From Coriaria nepalensis (Eukaryota; Streptophyta; Magnoliopsida; Cucurbitales; Coriariaceae): 64,000 nucleotides of DNA. The stretch spans positions 5,404,001-5,468,000 of the forward strand of contig CP114500.1 of the NCBI GenBank assembly GCA_027186245.1, read 5' to 3'. The notes beneath the pieces were generated by a model. It saw only the letters and a program-made list of their open reading frames with translations, ran no database searches and was not told the origin of the DNA. Shown piece by piece: positions 25,261 to 39,139 of the stretch (positions within the stretch are counted from its first letter, which is position 1; every line of letters starts with the position of its first letter). A program made the position numbers and the translations under genes.

Positions 25261-26640
25261 GACAGTCGTGAACATTAATGTCCCTCATATGAACTCAAAT
25301 TTGAATTATGTTGAGAGAGATGAAAGGGGGCATTTGTTAATACATGAAAAATATCCAACATGTGTCACACGTTGAATGAATTATTTCATAAATTTAATAA
25401 TTAATCGGTTATATTTAAGAATGATTAAATTTAAATCGAAGGATTAAATATGACTGTTAAAACAATGATGTTAATTAAACCAGGTAATAATTAATCCCAG
25501 TTAACCGAATGAATTTATGGGGGTGAAATTTAGTTTATAGTGAAAAAATCAATGAAATAAGGAATTCACTTCGATTAGTGAGGTGGACGAGGGCGACTAT
25601 TGATCACATGCACAAGGATCACTTAAGACGCGATCTCTACCATTCTGATAAAAGACAAAATATTTTCCCTCATCATTCAAGGTTCGGCCAAAATTGGAGA
25701 GAGAGAAAGGTGGATTTTGGTTAAAACATAGTGGAAGGAATTTCAGATGAAATCTTTTTCCAACTAAAATATTTTTCTTTTTTTAAAAAGCAATTATAAA
25801 TCATATATCTCTCATCTAATTGGAGAAAGTGACTGAAAATGAAATAGGAATGAGGAGAATTCTGTCGAAATAAAGGGGAAGAGAGAGAGAGAAGTTTGTT
25901 TGGATGAACATATACTTCATTTCAACTAGATTCAAGTGGAATTGAAAGGGAAAAAGTCATTTTGCAAAAAAAGCAATTGAGGACCACAAAGTGGGAAGAT
26001 GGCTGAAAGTTGAGAGGGAGTTGGGATTCCTGATTGACATATTTACAAGAGTGTCATCAACCATTTACCTATAAATAGAAGTCTGGGATAGAGGGCAAAA
26101 GATATCATTTCGATAATCAACAATCACTTATATCCTCAAATACTTACAGATAAAAAACCAAGCAACAATCATAATTTTCTATGCTTAGGCTATTTTCCGA
26201 CACTTATCGTTTTCCTTCATGAAAGTATGTATCTGATTCCTTAATATCTATTCTTAAGAACAATGATTAGAGTATCGGATTCTCATCCGAGGGAGAGTCT
26301 CGCTCTGTTGTTCACGAATTGGACGTCTTTTCTTTTTTCTTGTTTATTCTTTTAATTTATTGCATCTTAAGATTAGGAATAATGTAGATTTTATTTACAT
26401 GTTGTAGCGTAGAGATCATCATTAATTTTTATTTTAATAAAAACTTTCCTGAGTTTATCGTTCTTTCAAATAATTTCTTTTAATTAATTGTCTTCCAACA
26501 TTTATTATTTCAAAGTTTTATTTCCGTAATTATTATCCATTTATTTTCAATTTCTAACTCAGTCCGTTCACTAGTAGTTACGTCGAAAATAAAGTATTGA
26601 CTTATATTAGTTTTAGATTCTTCGCCGATTTGTCACACCA
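25261..26640 (+). repeat. LTR-like segment with its own TATA box
   Basis: TATAAATAGA (26070-26079) is a strong TATA box in a place with no host gene downstream. After it come about 500 bases of AT-rich non-coding DNA, with a short GC-richer block near 26280-26325. This arrangement suggests an LTR with U3, R and U5. I could not find a convincing primer binding site or matching LTR, so the call is weak. Confidence 0.3.
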
Positions 26641-28180
26641 GTTATATTTAATTTATCTAGCAAAAGGACAGCGTATTTATTACTTACATAATTTTTAATT
26701 GATAATATGAAATCCACTTTAAATTTATGGTACATCTACATTGATTACAATCCTTTATTTGATCTTTTTTTTCATTTATTAGTAATATATTTAAGATTGT
26801 ACAATTCCCGAGGCCATTGTCAATCATTGTGCGACAACAAATTTTTCCAACGTCAACAAATTGTGTATGGCAGGATACTAAGTAATTTAACAATTTATTG
26901 TAACGATTGAATCTATTTATGTGATTATGGCATGAATTTTTAATTAGCATGATGTTTTAAGTGAGTTGGCATGATTTGAAGAAGATGTTAATTTCAATAT
27001 GTGCACAAAGTATAATTTAGATGTGAATGTTAGATACAGATAGGAAAACATCGGTGAATAAGCATATCATTTGAATAAACTTATCCTGTGGGCGTGATTA
27101 TATAATGATTATTCACTGAATTTCGACTAATTCATTTTTAAAAAAACTTTCCCTCTAGATGGTTGATCATGCTTGGTTCGGCACTTGGGGTACATCATTG
27201 GGGAGTTAGCACTATCCTTTTTGTATCTAACTACTCTCGCCAGGTTGTTAGATGTTTTTTTTCAATTATTTTATGGATTATTTAAAAAAATGTAGATATA
27301 ACTCATGTAAATTAATAGGTTGCTCCGTTGATCATAGTTAGCTTGTACACGAGCCATAATATAAATGATTTGAAGGTGTTATATACATGTTGTTAAGTTC
27401 ACATAATTACTCTTGAAGACTTGCATGTTCTTATGGATTGTCTTATAGGTAATCCATTTGCTATACCCATTCCAACATGAAACTATACTAAAAACCTATT
27501 TGCTACCCATTTCAATTGGGTACAAAGTAATCCATCTTCTCTACAAATAGATTGAGAACCGATATATCTACCGAAACTAAACAAGAAGCAAACACAAATA
27601 ATTATATTAAAATCTAATTATAGAAAGCTTAATCAAGTTGTTAAAAAACGACAAACATTGCAAAGAAGAAAAGAAGTTGAATGGATTCGTTAATACCACT
27701 TCAAAAGGAAGGAAAGATAAAAAGGGGTCAGATCTCTGGATGTTGTTCCTCTTAACCTTCATTAAGAGCAACTTTAAACAAAGAAAAATATGAATAGTTA
27801 ATAGAAGGCACTTATTTATAACTATAACACTACTATAGTTGTAGACATAACCAGCATATGCGACTCTAGCCCACGAGACGAATCGGCCAGGCACTAATAG
27901 TACTGCATAAAGGCAAACAACTACCTGAATAAAATTTTGAACATATTTAAGTTTGGTTAGCCTGCTAAGTGCTAACCATAAACCAAGTTTAGAAATCTAA
28001 TACAAAGCACTTGCACTCATATTAGTTTTACTAATGTGTCAAAACTACAGATGTGTTTAATAATAGCGGTTGGAGTAACAACTTTAGTACTACGTCAGAA
28101 AGCCTCTTATGCCTTAAAATGACCAAATTATGAGTTAAAACCAACTTGAAATAAATGTAATGGGAAAAGAAAACGCGGTC
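26641..28180. other. AT-rich intergenic DNA upstream of RPL23
   Basis: Nothing with coding character or RNA structure was seen. Short ORFs on both strands have no recognisable motifs. Confidence 0.5.
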
Positions 28181-28184
28181 GTTT

Positions 28185-28190
28185 TGGGCC
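28185..28190 (+). promoter_or_regulatory. Site II element (TGGGCC) in the RPL23 promoter
   Basis: TGGGCC, part of the palindrome GGGCCC, lies 175 bases upstream of the RPL23 ATG. Site II motifs (TGGGCY) bind TCP factors and are frequent in plant ribosomal protein promoters, often next to telo-boxes. AAAAGCCCTAC near 28216 resembles a weak telo-box. Confidence 0.5.
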
Positions 28191-28273
28191 CTAAAAAAGG
28201 CTGAACCCAAACACCTCAAAAGCCCTACAGCTCCACGATAAGCACTAAGCAGTGAGTATCGTCTTCTCCCCCC

Positions 28274-28310
28274 ATATATATATATATATATATATATATA
28301 GATATATATA
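28274..28310. repeat. (AT)n microsatellite at the RPL23 core promoter
   Basis: An alternating AT run interrupted by one G lies 50-86 bases before the start codon, where a TATA box would be expected. It may serve as the TATA region. Its length is likely to vary among individuals. Confidence 0.7.
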
Positions 28311-28359
28311 AACTCATTTTCTCGCAGCTAGGAGAGAGAAACAAAAGAAGCCGTCAACA

Positions 28360-30073
<1,714 letters not shown>

Positions 30074-31540
30074 GAGTCTGTCTGGATTCGATGATAGTAT
30101 TACATCATTTTGTTTTTAGATTTGCCGTTTCATCTGGAACTCCTCTTAGCTATTATATTTGGAAGAACGGTTATGCAACTCTTCTACAAGTTATATTTGT
30201 TGGGATTGGTACTTCTAGATATTTCTCCGGTTGTGCTATTTTTGCTCATCATTTTTTGGATGGACCTAGTCCTTGTGAGTCACTCGGGTGTGGTTCTGGC
30301 CTGGTTTTGGGTCTGCTCGACCGTAATCCTCCGTGAGAATCTTCTTTTTTGGGGTTGAAAAATACAGGTGAGATTGCTATAACCATATATCAGGTTGAAG
30401 ATATCATAAAAAATAATCAAATAAAATGAGTCAGAAACACCATAATTAGGTAGTAGCTAATGAGGACAGAAACACGGGTATCAACTCTTCAGAATGTCTG
30501 AAGATCATCAAACAACACTCATTTGTATTCTTGAAAAAGGATGATACTTTTATAGAGAGCTAAGACGCACTATATCCTTTGTATTGTGTAATAAACAAGA
30601 TCAAGTAACATTTCTGGTTATGTCATGTCACGATGAGCATGTCTCGAGAATTTTTACTATACTTTATATATATATATATCTTATATGCACCCAAATGTTG
30701 TGCAGGCGGGGCTAGAGCCTAGAGCTTAGAGGGACACCATGTTTGCTGACCTACTTTACACCTCATTGTTGCAACATCTACGTGTATGTGCATGTTTCTG
30801 TTGCTGTAAAGTAATGTCTTCACACATAAGGAATCACATGATCAGCACTCACTATGAGCTAGGCATTAATTTGTCTTTCCTTTTTCCTATGGGAAATGGG
30901 TGATCGAAACTGCAAAGAATAAGGTGTGAAAAAAGTGACATCTTATAGCTCACTCTTCCTTTCATTTTGGATCATATCTATGGACGGTGTGGTAACATAT
31001 TTGATATTTCACCAAACTTTATCATATGGAATACCTTATCAGAAGTTCTATCCACCCTCGAGTGAAATTTAAACGCAAGATTGTGAGATGCAATAGTTTG
31101 ATAAGTTTAGTCTACCAATAAAAGGTGTCACGTCTATTAAAGTAATTGTCTACCAAGTGGCTATCCGAAATTATAAAGTATATTAATTGAAAAATAATAT
31201 AAATTTCTGATAATAATAATATTAATTAATGTTAGCATCTTCGTAAGATAAATTCCAAAGCTCTCTTAACTTATTTATTGCTTCATCTACATTTTTTATG
31301 ATATGAATTTGTTTAATAATTAATCACCTACCTGCCATCATATACTGTGATAAAATAAGTTCGGTCCATTATTACATCATATTCCCAAGTAAGAGGACTA
31401 CCACAAAGAAAGGTGGGAATACCATCCCTAGGTTAGACCCACATGAAGAAAAGACAAGTGTGACAGAGCCAAAAGTAGGATTGACCCTTTCATGTAATTC
31501 ACTTTTTATCATCTTGCAAATGAACAACTGAATTCTAACA
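30074..31540. other. RPL23 3' flank and intergenic DNA
   Basis: No further gene was seen. The ORFs at about 30070-30360 continue past the RPL23 stop in other frames and look like 3'UTR chance frames. A (TA)n run lies near 30665. Confidence 0.5.
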
Positions 31541-31548
31541 TGTCTATA

Positions 31549-31562
31549 GATATATAAATATA
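31549..31562 (+). promoter_or_regulatory. TATA-like element of the small-protein gene
   Basis: The ATATATAAATATAT-type stretch lies about 65-75 bases before the ATG at 31625, suitable for a core promoter with a short leader. Confidence 0.4.
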
Positions 31563-31624
31563 TATGTACACATCGATTGCTTACAAGAAGTACAGCTCCT
31601 GCAGTTTATGGTGAGGTGGCGGTA

Positions 31625-31933
31625 ATGAAATTTTCGGGTATATCAAGCCGGTGGAGATCTGAACAGGTGATGAAATTGGGAAACAGAATTGCAAGCAATG
31701 AGTTTGCAGTGACAACTAGGGTAGAGGATCAACGAAGAAGAAGAGATTGTTGTTGTTGTGATTATGCATCACTTAATGTGTTGAGGAATTGGGTTTGGAA
31801 ATTGAAATCTGAGTGGAAGCAAGCTTTGAGATGGCAGAAGAGCTCTACTGCTTCTGTCATGTATAGTTATGATCTTCAAAGCTATTCTCTTAACTTTGAT
31901 GATGGAAATTATGATGCTGTCCTTCGCCCCTAA
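31625..31933 (+). CDS. Small plant-specific protein of unknown function, 102 aa, single exon
   Basis: The ATG at 31625 (MKFSGISSRWRSEQVMKLG) is the first in this frame; the open frame upstream lacks an ATG. The middle is basic and has a CCCC run. The C-terminal half, NWVWKLKSEWKQALRWQKSS followed by YSYDLQSYSLNFDDG, resembles a widespread family of small intronless plant proteins that end with a similar YSYDxxSYxLNFDDG motif. I know of no proven function for that family. There is no signal peptide or membrane segment. The TATA-like region upstream and the conserved tail support a real gene. Confidence 0.7.
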   Translation: MKFSGISSRWRSEQVMKLGNRIASNEFAVTTRVEDQRRRRDCCCCDYASLNVLRNWVWKLKSEWKQALRWQKSSTASVMYSYDLQSYSLNFDDGNYDAVLRP

Positions 31934-32940
31934 TCAACCGCCTTCTTCATCATCTCTCTCTCTACACAATGCTTCGATACAAGATTCTATGGATATCGAT
32001 TGTTAAACCAAGTGGGTTGATAGAACTTCTTCTTAAAGGGAAGAAACTTGTGATTTCTATGAATCTCGTGTAATAAAATCTAGCTTTTCAATTAGATATA
32101 TGAAAGATTTCTAAGCTAGAGGATGTCAATGGTAGACTGGTAGCAGGTTAAGTTGGCTCAAACAAACTCATGAATAATGTACATCGACAGAACATAACTT
32201 CAGTTATATTTAAAACAAACTTTATATGATCACGATCCAAGATTGCTGGTATGTTGTTACTTGTTCATGTCATAACTTTTGTTTGTCTTTTTTCTTTTTT
32301 CTTTTTTCCACATGATATCCATTTGGGTAGAATTAGTAAACAATTCGGATGATTTTTTTTTGCTAACTCAATATTCGGGATTATATTCTATATGCATAAA
32401 TTATATATTATGATAAAAACTGGACTCTTGGTTTAAAGTAAACAAAAAGTACTACAAAATAAAACCTAAGCTAATCTAGAGAATGGTTCTTATCATTTAG
32501 AATAATTATGTTTTCCTTTGGGTTAGCTATAATCATTGTTTAGATTAGTGGGAAAAAGAAAGAGATTAGTGGAGTAAATGTCAAATCTCTTTCTCCATTG
32601 TCGACTTAAAGTGGATGAGAAGATAGTAGTTGGCGTTTCTGGTCCTTTCTTTTGGGCCTCAACCAACCACTTTCATACTCATATTCCTTGACTGGAGCTA
32701 GGTACATGGTATGTTGTATAAATCTTAAAATTAACAAGCAGCTACCCGACACTAGCTGTTCTCTTCAGGTTTCACCAAGTCAAAGAGCAACTACTTTAGT
32801 TAGAGTGATCGTTGGGATCCATCTTCTCAGTTAGATGGCAGCGAGAGAATAGCTGAAGTTCAAGAGATTTCTTAAACATTGGAAGAGATCTTTAAGAGTA
32901 AATCTATGACTATTGATTCTTCCTTAGTCTATCAATAGTA
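31934..32940. other. Intergenic DNA
   Basis: The 3' flank of the small-protein gene, then AT-rich sequence. No gene or clear repeat was recognised. Confidence 0.5.
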
Positions 32941-32949
32941 CGAGGGACT

Positions 32950-33251
32950 GTGAGCCTTATATACAGAATACAAATTAGAGTTCTTCTCTTGAGACCGATA
33001 GTTTTCGTACGATCTATCGGAATATTTTAACTATTGAATACCAAGAGTCGACGTTCATTAACTTGAAGAATTGAGGAAATCATTTCAAAAAGGAAGCGAA
33101 TTAGATTTAAGTACAGAGAATTATTCTCGCATCAGTTTATCATTCTTAACTTACGATCATATTATTTATATTTGATTATCGCTGGAATTTATTAGTTCTT
33201 AAGGTGTATTTGGTACGAGGTAACTTCTGATTATTCAGGTTGATTTCAGTT
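32950..33251 (+). repeat. LTR-like repeat, copy 1 (related to 63738-64000)
   Basis: This stretch aligns along its length with the end of the window. Shared landmarks in the same order are CCGATAGTTT, GATCTAT(C/T)GGAA, GAGTCGA, GTTAAC-like, GATTAGA(T/C)TTAAG and TACGAGGTA. A TATA-like TTATATACA lies near 32958, about 35 bases before the shared part. The layout suggests R-U5 of an LTR family. I saw no coding sequence of the parent element nearby. Confidence 0.6.
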
Positions 33252-34690
33252 TTCTTTGAGGTGAAACATGGGCAGTTGGGTTGCTGTCCAGAACTTTACC
33301 AAGCGACGAATCAAGCTGTACTTTGAAGTAACTTAAAAGGCACTGGGACTAAATTTCGGTATCACTCTATACTAGTTTTTATTGGTTAGTGACTTCCTTA
33401 CACGTTAATTGGTGATTGATTATTTTATACTACTAGATTCTTGATTACTACTTCTTTAGATCAAGATTATGTCTAATTCTAAGTAATTATGGATGTCACT
33501 AAAAAAAAAATACTAAGCAAAGAAAACAAGAAAATAATTTACAGCCTCAAATAGAAATATCAAATACGACTTAAGGCCCGGTAAAAAATCCTTCCATGCA
33601 AGGGTAGAGGAAAATCGAGCCAAATCTACATAACATGACTTATCATTTCATCTCTATCACCGGAGCAAACACAATTAGGAACACACAAATAATCATGAAT
33701 AGACATAATAGAGGTGAAATCTCGATAACAATCCTACTATAAAATAAACGTTTATCAAGTGGAACGTTAGTGTTTCCACCAACCAACCGGGCCAGCACAT
33801 TTCCACAGTATCTCTTGGTCTAAGAGAAGTCTACATCGTCAAAGAAAACTCTATAATGAAATTAAAGTAATTCTCCAATCCATGAAACATGATGAGGAAA
33901 GTAAACAATCAATCAATCAATCAATCAATCAATTCTTTAGGTCACCCTAAGAAAGAACTCTCTTCAAATTCTTATTAGCCATCAATTTTAACCCTTCATT
34001 TTAAGAGTTTATTTATATATTTTTCTATTTAATATTTGATCTTTAATAATGAACATTGTGGGTTCTCTATCCAAATTAGTCCACTTTTTAAAGATTTTTT
34101 GGTTTCAAAAAGCAATCTCTTATATTAATGGAGAAGATGAAAGAATCAAGTATCAATGAAAATAGTTTCTTTATTGTAATGTTGTTGAACTTGTTCTTAT
34201 GGGTAATATTAGATTGGGTTTTAATGCTAAATCTTATGGATTCTATAGTTAGATTAAGTAGGATTTTTAGGGATTAATTCCTCAAATTTAAAATATATTG
34301 ATGTTATTGTCTTAAAATCTCAAAATTTAAGAAATATAGTTTAACGAGTGGTCGGATACATTGCTTATTATTTTTTGATTTATTTATAGAATATTAATTT
34401 ATATTCAACCATATTTTATATTTTTGTAATGAAATTATTTTTTGGGGAAAACAAAAAAAACTAGATTTTTCAGTACATTTAAATAGTCGATTTGATGCTT
34501 GATTTTTCCTAACAAACATTTTTTTTATAAAAAAATAGTTGGTTTAAAAATAGGGACAGATCCATGTGGAGCTACTATACTATGAATCTTTCTTATAAAT
34601 TTTAAATTTTTTTTCTGAAAATTTAAGTTAATTTAAATTTTTTTAAAATTTAGAATCCACATGATATTTTTGCATCTTAGTGAATTTTAT
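33252..34690. other. AT-rich intergenic DNA with an (AATC)n run
   Basis: A CAAT tetranucleotide repeat lies at about 33907-33932. The interval 33560-33880 is richer in GC and could be decayed LINE sequence on the minus strand, but I could not confirm any domain. No gene was seen. Confidence 0.4.
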
Positions 34691-34859
34691 CCATATGATT
34701 TCTTAAATGTTAATATTGTGTATATGAATAATCAACTTTGAGAACTATATGGTAGATGTGTGTCTTATAAAATTTGAAAGTGATTGATAATTTGGCTAAT
34801 GTTTTGGTTGAGTTTAAAAAGAGTATTATATATTCACATTTTATCAATTGGTAAAAGTT

Positions 34860-35030
34860 TTTTTAGGTATTATTAGCGGTAACTGCATCTATGAAAAGAA
34901 CATTATCTGCTATAAAGATTATAAAGAACTATTTGTGTAATCAAATATAAAATGGTTGGATAAATGATTGTTTAATTGCATTTATTGAGAAAATTATTTT
35001 TGCAATGATTAAAAATGAGCTCTGTAAGTC
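34860..35030 (+). pseudogene. hAT transposase C-terminal (dimerisation) remnant
   Basis: Across frame breaks the translation reads LAVTASMKRTLSAIKIIKNY, then LCNQ, NDCLIAFIEK and IFAMIKNEA. It follows the hAT C-terminal domain pattern (P/A-V-[ST]-x-[ST]-x-E-R-x-F-S-x-[ML]..N..NDCL..YIE), as in TTF-type zinc-finger transposases. It has internal stops and no preceding catalytic region that I can recognise. Confidence 0.6.
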
Positions 35031-35099
35031 AATGAATCTACTCGGATCGAGAACGGAAGTGCTACTAAAAAATTTAGCATCTCAATTACGGGTTTCGAA

Positions 35100-36770
35100 A
35101 TTAACCAAGATCATGGGACTTACTATAAGAAATGATTCCTCATCCGAAAATCCAATTCAACTTTCTAATTAAGAAACTAATTAGAACAAGAGAGTAGAGG
35201 AGGTAGAGGAGAAGATAAGGGATACCTAGCCCAACTCCTTCCTCTTTGATAGTCGACCACCCACACAGTCGTCGTCCTCCACCGCCTAAGGCCACTAGTT
35301 CCAAGCCGTTATCCTACCTCTAATTCAAGGTGATTTCTAGTTCTTATCTTAACACATAAGGAAAAAAACTTGGGAAAGAAAGAAGAAAATTGAAAAAAAA
35401 TGTGAGAACCTCTCTCTCTCTCAGCTTAGGGTTGGGATTGATGCCCTAGGGATGAGTGTCTTATATTTATAAACAACTCTCACTTAGGCCTATCCTTCTT
35501 AGACCTCTGAGGCTTGGTTCTTGTTTAATGAATGCTCAGGATTAATTATGGGTCCATTTTTCCTTGTGATTTTTCCTGTTAAGATATAACGACTAATTTA
35601 CTAAAATTAAATGTCCAACTTATTCGGTAAAATTCAGACCTAATTTAGGCCTCACCCATTAGCATAGTTCGGCTTATTATTACCCTTTTAATGGCCAACC
35701 ATGTTTTTTCTTTGACTCGAAAAATATCCTTTGACTTTAAATTAATTAAATTTTTATTTAATAAACTCAATTAGTTAATTGAATATTTTTATAATTAATT
35801 ATTTAATTTCAAATGAAATCTAAATCACACATTATGCTAATAGTGTGGTGTGATAGAGAGTTAATAAATTAAACAAATTAATAATTTTTAACTCTTAAAT
35901 CAAGTTCTCTTAGAATAAATCAAATTCTCCAATTTAGATTTTAATCGAGATCTTATCGTTTAATATGTGTGACCAATTAAGTTCTACACTACACCGAAGT
36001 GGATATCACAATGACTTGATGAGTTTTATCAATTCTGATGAATTGAATGTTTTACCTTTAAAACAACTTTATAAGTCAAACAATTAATTTGATAATCTCT
36101 ATGATCAATTAACTTATACCTCCAGACCCACAATGGCTTCTAGCAAGGTGTATGGGCTACCCATCTAATGTGAAATATTAAGAACTCCAAAAAGAATATG
36201 TGGTGACTATTACTGTATCAGATTAATCCTTCCATCTATGCCAAAGTCCCGATCGGTCATAGGACATAGTTTAACTATTAAATTTTACAAGACTGACTAT
36301 ATAAATCATATGATCTCTTATGCAAATAGACAATGGATTTATGAAAATTATTTTCTAAGCATTCTACTTTGCAAGATTCCTTGTTATACAAGGTACATCA
36401 CTCATAAGATTTATCCTCTAATATAGATGTAATGGATCTCATCTTATTACTTTACAGACTACTCATATAAGAACATGTGCCAAATGGTTCATTTTAAGTA
36501 ATTCTTAGCTATGGTCACATTTAGTGATATCAAAACATGATATCTCCTATATCAGTACTATGATGATCTCATGTATGAGAATAGTTACATGACAAGTTTC
36601 ATGAACAGTCAATATTTTTACCATTGGGGATTGTCTAGTGATCACGTTCGATGCTTGAACTCTACTAATTACTTATATGTTTAACCCAATATTTCACAAT
36701 ATCGATGATTTTGAGAATATATCTCATATCTAAAAATAAAATTTTGAGAATCTAATGTATAAAAAAAAAA
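35100..36770 (-). repeat. Putative LTR remnant (minus orientation)
   Basis: On the minus strand there is a TATA-like TTTATAAATATAAGACAC at about 35463-35480, followed by GGGCATCAATCCCAACCC and an AG-rich leader. This looks like an LTR promoter. The rest is AT-rich without ORFs. The ends are not defined and no coding part was found. Confidence 0.35.
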
Positions 36771-37312
36771 AAAAAATCAATTCTCTCGTTAATAATTAAT
36801 TTTAAGATAAAAATTCAAATTCCTACCTAAAATTCATTAGAATCATTGACCACTCCGTCTACATTACTCTCCAGAACAAGATAAAATAATAAAAAACAAA
36901 ATAAATGTGGCCACGTCACGTACAATTCTCCATCCTAAGGATTTCGGAATAAATATGAAGGTTCCATTTACTTGTTTCGGAATAAATTCTCTTCCTGAGG
37001 ATGAGAAGACTGAATTGAGTAGTGAATGGTGTTTAGGCCTTTTTTAAGAGATCATCATGAAAAAAAGCATATAACAAAATCCCACTTGATTTGTGAGTGA
37101 ATTCAGATTTGTTAGAGCTAAAGCTATTATGAAAACAGAAAAAAGAAGTAATTTTGTGAAAGTGGAAGCAAAAAAGCGCCTTAATTTGTTTGTCTTATTA
37201 TGTTTTGGATCCAATTTTTAGGAAAAGCTTCTTACAACTGATATCTTCATGTCTTTTATTTGATGCAGATTGAGGTTTATGTACTGAGTAAATGATTAGA
37301 ATCCTTTGAGAT

Positions 37313-38577
37313 ATGAAAATGGGGGAAAGGCCTACTATGTTTATTCAAAGGCCCACGGTTTCCCCTGCTATTAATATAGTCCCGGCTAATAAGCAGAGAA
37401 TGCGTTGGGCGCAGGAGCTTCACGAAGGTGGAGGCTGTAAATCAACTTTGGTGGTAGTGAAAGTGGGTAAGAAAAATCTGGTTTATGAAATTGTGATGAT
37501 GAAAAATGTTGTTTTCGATTGATTTATTACTTTCCTGATTTTTTACACCGGAGCTACTCCTAAAGGTGTTGTAAAGCTATTGAAAGTAGAAGGTTTGACA
37601 ATCTATCATGTTAAATGCCATTTGCAGCTATCCATTACAAACATTCAAGATGTGTGTGGTAATTAATTCTTTGCGATTGTAGAAATATAGGACAACTAGA
37701 TACAGGCCAAGATCAGAAGAAGGTATATACTACTGCTTCTGAGTTCAGAATTTGCAGATAGTTTTCCTTTTGTGCGAATGCCGTCGGACTCCTGGAATTT
37801 TTTGTAGTAATATGCAAATTGGGTTCTTCTTCTTTTTTAGGATCCTCAGGGAAAAACGTGGATTCCCTTGAAGAAACATCTCTTCACTTGAAAACGTAAG
37901 TTCCCTTTTTTTAATACTTCAACAGTCGGTTTGCTGCTATTGAATGAACTCAAGCATGCTTCGGTCTTTGCAAACTCGCGGTTCGGTTCTATGGGATGTC
38001 TGATCGATTTATGCCGGATACTTTATGAGATCCTATGTTGTCAATGCTAGGATTTATGAGCATAAGTAGAAATAAAAACTATTAAATGCTCCAACTTCAT
38101 TCATCCCTAAGTACCAATCAATTTGTTTAGTATTATAGTTATTATTTTTTGAGGTGATATGCTTTCTAACTTAGTAACTTCATATTTGGTTTGGATAAAC
38201 CAATCAGGGGTATCGATATCACTGAGGCCCTTCGATTGAAGATGGAACTTCAGAAAATACTACATAAACAGCTCGAGGTATTAAAATGAGGAAAATATAT
38301 AAATAAAATTGTTTCCTTCAATTTTATTTTTTTTTCCTATCAGATCCAAAGAAGTCTACAGTTGAGTGTAGAAGAACAAGGGAGGTCCCTCCAAATGATG
38401 TTTAAGAAGCAATGCAATAATAATGATAGGGCAAACGGACCTTCGCTGGATAAGAATTTTCCTTCAGAATCCCATGCAATCGACGATGATTCCCTTCATG
38501 AAGGCCATGCGCCTGAAAGAAACAGTATAGAGGCACTTGTAGAAGGAAAACTAAAAGAAGGTCCAGAGATTTTTTAG
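37313..38577 (+). pseudogene. PHR1-LIKE (MYB-CC) transcription factor gene, decayed
   Basis: Six exon-like blocks follow MYB-CC order. Block 1 is 37313-37470 (KQRMRWAQELHEG, start of the GARP/MYB domain). Block 2 is 37554-37627 (TPKGVVKLLKVEGLTIYHVK, then CHLQ). Block 3 is 37683-37722 (KYRTTRYRPRSEE). The rest are 37841-37895, 38208-38277 (GIDITEALRLKMELQKILHK) and 38344-38577 (IQRSLQLSVEEQGRSLQMMF), the last two carrying the coiled coil and LHEQLE-like motif. Intact relatives bind P1BS sites and control phosphate-starvation responses. Damage: the part of the MYB domain after LHE is out of frame because of a small deletion and an extra T, and the donor after CHLQ reads CT, not GT. Introns after blocks 3, 4 and 5 are still GT-AG. 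Probably a young pseudogene. Confidence 0.75.
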
Positions 38578-39139
38578 CCTGATGTCTGAATCTAATTCCC
38601 GGGCAAAAAAGCGCCCCTGAAGGGATGAGTAGATAATCCAAGCAAGGGATGCTTATTATTAGGTCCTCTTTTATCTTCCTTAACTATGAGTTTACTTACA
38701 GTATTCTGCGACCCTTACTAGGTGATATAAGAAAGCTTACAAGTCAAGTTTTGATAATCCATGAATCTCTCTCTGTGTAACCATGGTATTTTGATACAGT
38801 GGCCCGTCAATTTTGGTTGAAGAGAAGAAGATTATGTTTCCTTTTGAAGTAAGAGACATCATTATCTGCTTTTGATCCCAATGCCATATAGTTTTGATTG
38901 TTTAGATTAATCATGAAATAAACAAAAGCACTGAATATGATGATGTGAATATCGGAATGTTTGATGGCGACCATTATTCCGATTCGAACGAGAAGCTTGC
39001 TCATGGATGCATAAGAAGTTAAATTCATTTTAGCATTGTTCATTAAGTCCCAGTTTGAGAATAAAATCCAGTTGGTGCCCACACACAGAATGTAGTTGAA
39101 ACTCACCTAAAAGCCGACAACTCAGAGTTTACATACTAT
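38578..39139. other. Convergent 3' flanks of the MYB-CC pseudogene and the receptor kinase
   Basis: No gene was seen. It contains the probable 3'UTR of the LRR receptor kinase. Confidence 0.5.

Noticed and set aside
33560..33890. Possible LINE reverse-transcriptase or zf-RVT remnant on the minus strand
   Set aside because: The composition is suggestive, but no RT or zinc-knuckle motif could be lined up.
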